Source of the DNA: Vigna angularis
Lineage: Eukaryota; Streptophyta; Magnoliopsida; Fabales; Fabaceae
Assembly: GCF_016808095.1 (NCBI RefSeq)
Contig: NC_068977.1
Coordinates: 11,778,479 to 11,842,478 of the forward strand
DNA: 64,000 nt
Reading direction: 5' to 3'
The translations under genes and the position numbers were made by a program. Positions 58,601 to 64,000 of the stretch are shown in pieces. The notes below the pieces were generated by a model that saw only the letters and a list, made by a program, of their open reading frames with translations, was not told the DNA's origin and did not search any database. Position 1 is the first letter of the stretch. Every line of letters begins with the position of its first letter.

Positions 58601-59707
58601 ACATCACTATCAACATAGCATCGTCTAGAACATTTCAAGTACCAAGATTATCATCATAGATACACTACCATCATAATTATCCTAGTCATAAACAACATCA
58701 TGAGCATTACTATATTATGAATACCATAGTGAAAAGAATCAGTCTCACTCCTGTATATCCCACCCGCCTATAGTTGCTCCTACATAGCAATATGTAGCTT
58801 GCCCTACAGATATACTCGAGTAGTCCTGCAATCCAACTAAGAAACATGTAGTTCTATCACACAAGGACAAGGAACACACCATCACCCTCACACAAGGAAG
58901 GTTTAATACCTGAAAAACCTTTTCTATGCATACAAGGCAAAAGGAAGCACTTATCCATAAATAGCAACATGATTTATCAGGTACAACTAGTAGACTTATC
59001 CTCCACTCTCATGTTCATCAACCACATACTCAAGTACACCCCAACACCTACTTTTGTTCCAATTTCAACCACAAGTCAAAACTAACCCTAAACATAACTA
59101 CTAATCTTATTCTCTGATTATCATCATATTCCACAACTCTTCAAGCTTGGTTCACGTTCATTCTTCATCAAAATGCACTATTTTCAATCGGATTTCGAGA
59201 TCCAATGTTTTTCCTTTCGGATTTCCATATCTGATACAATGTTTTTAACAGTTCTTTTTAATTATATTATTTGTAAATGTTTATTAGATTATTTTAAAAT
59301 GTTTTATTATATTATTTTTAAATGTTTAATTAGGTAATTTGTATGAATTAATTTAATTTATAAAAAAATATTTAAAGTTGATAAATTTATTTAAAAATGA
59401 TATGAAAATTTTAAAATATTTGTAGGAAGTGTTAAGTATTATTAATTCATTAAATAATTTAAAATAAATATTAAATATTTACAAACAAAATTATTTAATT
59501 CATAATTAATTTAATTAATTCAAATATTTATATATTTATAAAATTCTAATATTTTATTAAAAAATAACTATATATCTTAAAAATATAAAAACAAGATATT
59601 TTAATGGAGATTGAAAATCCTAAAGCAAAGAATCTGATGAAAAGATTCTTATGTTTTTATTAAAAATTAATCACATCTTAATGGAGAACATTTATAAGTA
59701 TTTCAGA
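55694..59707. other. 4-kb gene-free AT-rich region
   Basis: Very AT-rich to 57600. Around 57600-58150 and 58560-59220 composition is more balanced, with no reading frame of note. The latter (CACTCCTGTATATCCCACCC to CTTTCGGATTTCC) resembles Gypsy LTR text but lacks ends. No gene recognised. Confidence 0.5.
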
Positions 59708-59716
59708 AAATTTTAA

Positions 59717-60654
59717 GAGAGTTACTCGTTCCACCACTACACTATGCTTCTTGCACCTCTCCCTTCCTTTTTTATCCTTCGATAATATTTAAATGAATGC
59801 GAATATACGTTGAATTATTAAACTATTAAACGGATGCGTGTACGGATATTGACATCCGTTCAAGACCAAACGGATGTGCCACATCCGTTTCCCATAGCAC
59901 TCATATTCTACACTGCCAATAGTGTTATTTGAAAATACATGGTATGAACTCAACTAAAAAGATGTATAACTAATGTTAATTTCCTGATTTTGATACATTT
60001 ATTCAACTTTTATATGTCATATTAAGAAAGCTAAAATACTATAACTTGAAGAGATAAATATGAAGACATAAGAACTGAAAATTCTTACTTATAGGCTTTC
60101 AATTAACTTGAAATTTACAAAATTGAAATTCGTTAAAAAAATCTAAACTACTAAGATTTTATTAGGATTGCCTAACTAAAACAAAAGTAAATAGCAGAAT
60201 TTGTTGCAACAGCAAAAACTAAGTCTATCTCATACAGGAAAATTCTTACATTTTCAAGAAACATCTAGAGTTACCTTAATTCAATATAAATTTTGTCTTA
60301 TAATCCAAAACAGCATCATAGACCTCCTTTTCATCTGCAAGAGTTTCAAATACACTTTACTTTTGCATGCATCTCTTAGTCCAGGAGATAATTTTTGAGA
60401 CACTGCCTCCACTTTGAAATTGCCAAAGGTCTCATAGGTATAAAACCAGCAATAAAAAAGGAATGAGAGCTATGAAGAATTGGTGGGGCTGCCGTGAGAG
60501 TGGAAGTGAGAGTGACATAGATTTAGGGTTTTTTTAAAGAAGTAAAAAAGTAAAAAAAAATAAAAGGTTAAAGTAAAAAGGATAGTTTTATAATTAAAAT
60601 TTTTTTGAGGAGGTATAGGAAACAGTTGAGGAGGTAGTAGAGGGAATAACTCTC
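59717..60654. mobile_element. Short Mutator-like MITE (938 bp) with 9-bp target duplication
   Basis: Imperfect inverted ends GAGAGTTACTCGTTCCACCA and TAGTAGAGGGAATAACTCTC. Perfect 9-bp target duplication AAATTTTAA at 59708-59716 and 60655-60663. No transposase. The flanking duplication is AT-rich, so chance similarity is possible. Confidence 0.65.
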
Positions 60655-60878
60655 AAATTTTAAAATGTAGAGTGAAATTATTGGGGATTTAGGATGAAAA
60701 GCCCGAGAATGAAACTAAACATGTGGAATCTCGATTAAGAATAGGAGTCCATGTTGGTTTAAGAGCTCGGGTCAAAGGGCTTACTGTTGTAGCTGGTTAT
60801 TTCTTCCTCTACCTCCATATTTTCTTCCTGCACACTCCTTTATTTAAAAATTATTAAATACCCTAATATCATATTTCC

Positions 60879-61067
60879 TTACCATGCACCTCCTTCATTC
60901 TGCAATTCTTTCACCTCGATTTTGGTTTTGAAATTTATGTGACGGAATTTAATATTTTCCATTTGGTGTTTCTCCGAGTTATTGTCACTCTGGAAAAGAG
61001 TCTGAGCATTGGTAGCAATATCAGGATGCAGAATCAGAATAACTTCTATTAGGATCAATTTGGCCAT
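60879..61067 (-). CDS. Candidate small secreted peptide precursor, unrecognised
   Basis: Minus-strand ORF of 62 codons starting MAKLILIEVILILHPDIAT, a weak signal-peptide-like start, then a charged middle (SEKHQMENIKFRHINFK). It ends near EGGAW at a GTAAGG site (60878-60883 region) that could be a splice donor, with a possible acceptor GTGTGCAG at about 60829. Neither splice choice gave a peptide family I know. Could be chance. Confidence 0.25.
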   Translation of the reverse strand: MAKLILIEVILILHPDIATNAQTLFQSDNNSEKHQMENIKFRHINFKTKIEVKELQNEGGAW

Positions 61068-61079
61068 CCTCTGTTCTTG

Positions 61080-61930
61080 AGGTGTTGAGGGGTTTTGTTT
61101 TTACGTTGTGTTCCATGTTGTAACAGAAGATAAACTTTGTTCGTTTAATGATTGATAATGGAGAGGACGCTTCCTTTTCTTCCTGGTGTTTTTTCATTTC
61201 TCATTTAGATACTCAAAATTATCACTATAAACTATAAATAGTTATCTTTGCACCGCATGCGTGTAAGAACCATTCCGAATTCTATTATCTTAGAAGTTTG
61301 TAAAAATGGATGTCAAAATCTTGTTTTTAAGATAATAATTGTGTCATCTAATCAGTGTGACTTATATTGTCTGAATAATATGACTATTGCATCGTGTGAT
61401 CATGTAATCTTTTGGAGCATCTAATTAACATGTTTCATTGTATTATTTGATGGGTTTGAGTAATCACTTGAAACTTGACATATTATGTGCATTACGTGAT
61501 AGAATTATGTATTTGTCTGTTCCTTGCAAATCACTTTCTAATCCAAGGTTTAACAGCTTAAAGCATTGAACTATGCTAGGCACATTAACATATATCTTCA
61601 TTACTTCATTAACATATATATCTTCATTACTTTATATATTTCGTTATCGACAAACCATAATTAGAAAACCACTTAGAACAATAATCAAGACTAGGAGTAC
61701 CTACAAAAACATTCTAACGAAATTAATTTAATAGTAAATATGATAATAAATATATAATTAATGCACAATTCATCTGTTTTAATGACCAGGTATTCCGTGC
61801 TGTGGCTTAACGCGGGTATTAACAATCCAGTTACATCTGACTAAAATCTCCCAAAAAAGCGTTTGGTCCGGTTGAAATCTCTGAAACTGTAAGGTTATCT
61901 TTTACAAAAAAATATTATTTGTTTTCAGGT
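61080..61930. other. Intergenic DNA between the small ORF and calmodulin
   Basis: No gene or element seen. A palindromic CTATAAATAG at about 61234-61243 is on both strands. Confidence 0.5.
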
Positions 61931-61941
61931 ATGAACTCAGG

Positions 61942-62307
61942 TCAAATTATCTTTTGAAAAAATCGTTCTGAAAAAAAATATTCCACGTCTCTCAGAAAAC
62001 CAAAGTGAGGAGTGGTAGAAAATGAAGTGACATTAACATTACAAACTTTTTTTTGGATAAAATTACAAGACATACTAAGGTATGTTCCACTACAGCTTTT
62101 AGTAGCAGGACTTACAACAGCTACAACTAATTCCAGTTTTAATATTGGATTCAAAACCACCAAATAAAAATGTGGGGAAGAAGAAAGGACAAGAACTAAT
62201 ACATCACTGTTACAAAACTCAAATCTAAGTCCTTCCCCCACCCCTTTTTTTCGTCATTTCGTCATAATCAACATTTCCTCATTCAGAATTTTTTGGACAT
62301 AACTTGA
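61942..62307 (-). other. Calmodulin 3' UTR and downstream region
   Basis: Follows the stop at 62308-62310 on the minus strand. Contains AT-rich stretches suited to polyadenylation; no separate ORF is supported. Confidence 0.5.
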
Positions 62308-63667
62308 TCACTTGGCCATCATCACCTTAACGAACTCCTCGTAGTTTATTTGGCCATCACCATCAACATCAGCCTCACGAATCATCTCATCAACCTCGTC
62401 ATCAGTGAGCTTCTCTCCAAGGTTTGTCATCACATGGCGGAGCTCAGCAGCAGAGATGAACCCATTTTGATCCTTGTCGAATACCCGGAATGCCTCTTTG
62501 AGCTCCTCCTCAGAATCAGTGTCCTTCATCTTCCTGGCCATGAGGTTTAAAAACTCAGGGAAGTCAATGGTACCATTCCCATCAGCATCCACTTCGTTGA
62601 TCATGTCCTGGAGTTCTGCCTCAGTTGGGTTTTGCCCCAATGAACGCATAACAGTTCCCAGCTCCTTAGTTGTGATACAACCTGAAAATTCAACCCATAT
62701 ACAATAAAATCAACAACAGCTTTTACTTCACAGCCTAGTCCATAATTCACAAGTCTGTTTCGATATTAGTTACATTAATATCATTAACCAGTCACTCCCA
62801 CAGAGGATATAATGTATAATAAACTTTTCTCATTCAATCCATTTCAGGGTCCACGTACTATGTAACATTGTCAAACGTTGTCATGTATGAAGCTGTGTTC
62901 CTGATTTTCCCCGTTAGCATCACGATCTTGATCATCACATATTATTGACCAGAAAATGCAGAAAAAATGTAGAATAACGAGTAAACCACCTACAAGCTAC
63001 TATTTGTTCCTTTCTTCTACCTCTTTTCCCAAAATTGAATAAACCAAATCGTCATACATAACAACATGACCTATAACCTTAAAAAAAACATTTTTCTTTC
63101 TGGAATTATATAAAAAAAGTCACGACATTACATGCAATTCACCTATAAAAAACAAAAAATTGAAACAAACAACAATTTTTCAACAGTCATCCGTCCCTTT
63201 ATTTCTTCTCCTCAACAACCAAACAGAAACATGAAAAACAATCACTAGAATAAAAACATTAACGTCAAAAGTATTGCCCACTGAGAAACTCTACCAATAA
63301 TAATTATAATGATGATAAACAACATAAGCACATATCACAAATGAAAAAACCCTTATACTTAAATTATTATTGACAAGAATTTCTAATTGGTTGATTCATA
63401 TAAACCTTCCTAATTCGTAGATTTAAACTAATAGTGATAATAATCGAGATCTAAGCCAACTAAATTGAAAATGAAAGCGATCTTAAGAGAAAAAAAATAT
63501 ATCAGACTCTGTAATTTCCTATTAGCGACCGATTTATGAAAAGCGCAATCGCCAGAATCAAATTAAACACTCAAAGCATGAGAGAGCAAACCATCGCCGT
63601 CCTTGTCGAACAAGCTAAAGGCCTCCTTAAACTCGGCGATCTGTTCGTCGGTGAGTTGATCGGCCAT
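62308..63667 (-). CDS. CAM: Calmodulin (149 aa), two exons
   Basis: Ca2+ sensor that binds target proteins in cytosol and nucleus when its EF-hands are loaded. Exons 63667-63592 and 62681-62308; the intron 62682-63591 interrupts codon 26 (GATG|GT...CAG|GTTG), the classic position in plant calmodulin genes. Start is [17 protein letters not shown]. The four Ca2+ loops are [36 protein letters not shown] and [12 protein letters not shown]; every coordinating residue is present, and loop 1 is completed across the intron. It ends [10 protein letters not shown], standard length. A plant-type Cys is in loop 1. One mild variant is LTDDEVDEM where LTDEEVDEM is usual. Sequence conservation implies a functional gene. 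Confidence 0.98.
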
Positions 63668-63734
63668 TGATTTGTTCTTCGGTGAGAAAAGTCGCTCTTT
63701 CTTTTGTTCTTTCGTTCGAGTTTCTTCGATCGAA

Positions 63735-63738
<4 letters not shown>

Positions 63739-63782
<44 letters not shown>
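63739..63782. repeat. (GA)22 microsatellite in the calmodulin 5' leader
   Basis: A pure GA run on the plus strand, hence (TC)22 on the coding strand, about 70-115 bp upstream of the ATG. GA/CT tracts are common and often functional in plant core promoters and leaders. Confidence 0.95.
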
Positions 63783-63787
<5 letters not shown>

Positions 63788-63838
63788 CGTTTGGATGCGA
63801 ATGGATGGATGGTTACAAACAAGTGTCGTTGGCGTTGT

Positions 63839-63846
63839 TATATAGG
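63839..63846 (-). promoter_or_regulatory. Candidate TATA box of the calmodulin gene
   Basis: Minus-strand CCTATATAAC, about 172-180 bp upstream of the start codon, leaving a leader that contains the (TC)22 tract. Confidence 0.5.
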
Positions 63847-63894
63847 AAGGATCTTCTGTGGCATCAAAATCAATCAATGTTATATCACTGCTGA

Positions 63895-63917
63895 GTAACG
63901 CAACGCAACGCAACGCG
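63895..63917. repeat. AACGC pentamer repeat
   Basis: Four tandem AACGC units upstream of the calmodulin TATA box. Confidence 0.85.
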
Positions 63918-64000
63918 GTATCCACACACCTTTACCGTTTTTGACTTTTCTCTTTTCGCAATTTCCTTTATTTTTAAATAATATGGAAAAAGATATTTTT

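Noticed and set aside
62350..62707. Plus-strand ORFs opposite calmodulin exon 2
   Set aside because: Mirror frames of a highly conserved coding exon; no independent evidence.
63895..63917. AACGC repeat as a telomere- or origin-like motif
   Set aside because: Four short units only; no match to plant telomere repeats and no other origin features.

Overview
The window is nuclear DNA of a flowering plant. Spliced GT-AG genes, long AT-rich intergenic DNA and many nested retrotransposons and DNA transposons show this. The transposon families (GAACCGAGGCA-type CACTA elements, SIRE-, Athila- and Tekay-like LTR elements, aatcgatta-rich LTRs) point by recognition to a legume, probably Phaseoleae (Phaseolus/Vigna/soybean group); this is inference, not a database result.

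Five host genes can be supported. (1) The last two exons of a TIM14/PAM18 mitochondrial import J-like protein (+, 359-2172; its first exon was not found). (2) A short three-exon NAC-domain transcription factor gene (-, 8625-6396, 203 aa). (3) A seven-coding-exon plant-specific serine-rich protein with a duplicated SLAWDS motif exon (+, 25801-29282, 560 aa). (4) A two-exon 3-ketoacyl-CoA synthase with complete Cys-His-Asn active site (-, 39891-35748, 467 aa). (5) A two-exon canonical calmodulin (-, 63667-62308, 149 aa). A small secreted-peptide-like ORF at 61067-60879 is only a candidate. The genes are unrelated to each other; nothing suggests a cluster or operon.

The rest is mobile-element archaeology. 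2.97-6.1 kb: a scrambled Copia relict. 9.3-12.5 kb: a Copia polyprotein with LTR, cut in its protease by an LTR-like unit (from 12.51 kb) that carries a heptamer array, a TATA promoter, a splice-donor-like site and a five-copy 96/97-bp hairpin array. 14.6-18.1 kb: a Gypsy gag plus LTR with a minisatellite, split by a CACTA element. 21.6-23.9 kb: an Athila-like Gypsy 5' end. 30 kb: a 36-bp-class minisatellite. 31.3-32.9 kb: a CACTA-like element split by a hAT element with perfect 8-bp target duplication. 41.1-42.7 kb: a long-TIR Mutator-like element. 44.3-46.6 kb: a SIRE-like LTR and an Athila-like gag relict. 47.06-53.12 kb: a complete LTR-to-LTR Copia insertion with 5-bp target duplication, itself holding two different CACTA MITEs with 3-bp duplications. 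54.2-55.7 and 59.7-60.7 kb: two MULE-type elements with 9-bp target duplications.

The most unusual signal is the hairpin array at 13281-13723: five tandem copies in which both arms of an 8-bp stem change together (AGAAATTG/CAATTTCT in copies 1-2, AGAAGTTG/CAACTTCT in copies 3-5). Second are E2F-like sites inside two unrelated CACTA MITEs, and third a phase-symmetric 64-codon exon duplication in the SLAWDS gene. All boundaries were read by eye; splice sites come from GT-AG rules plus reading-frame continuity.
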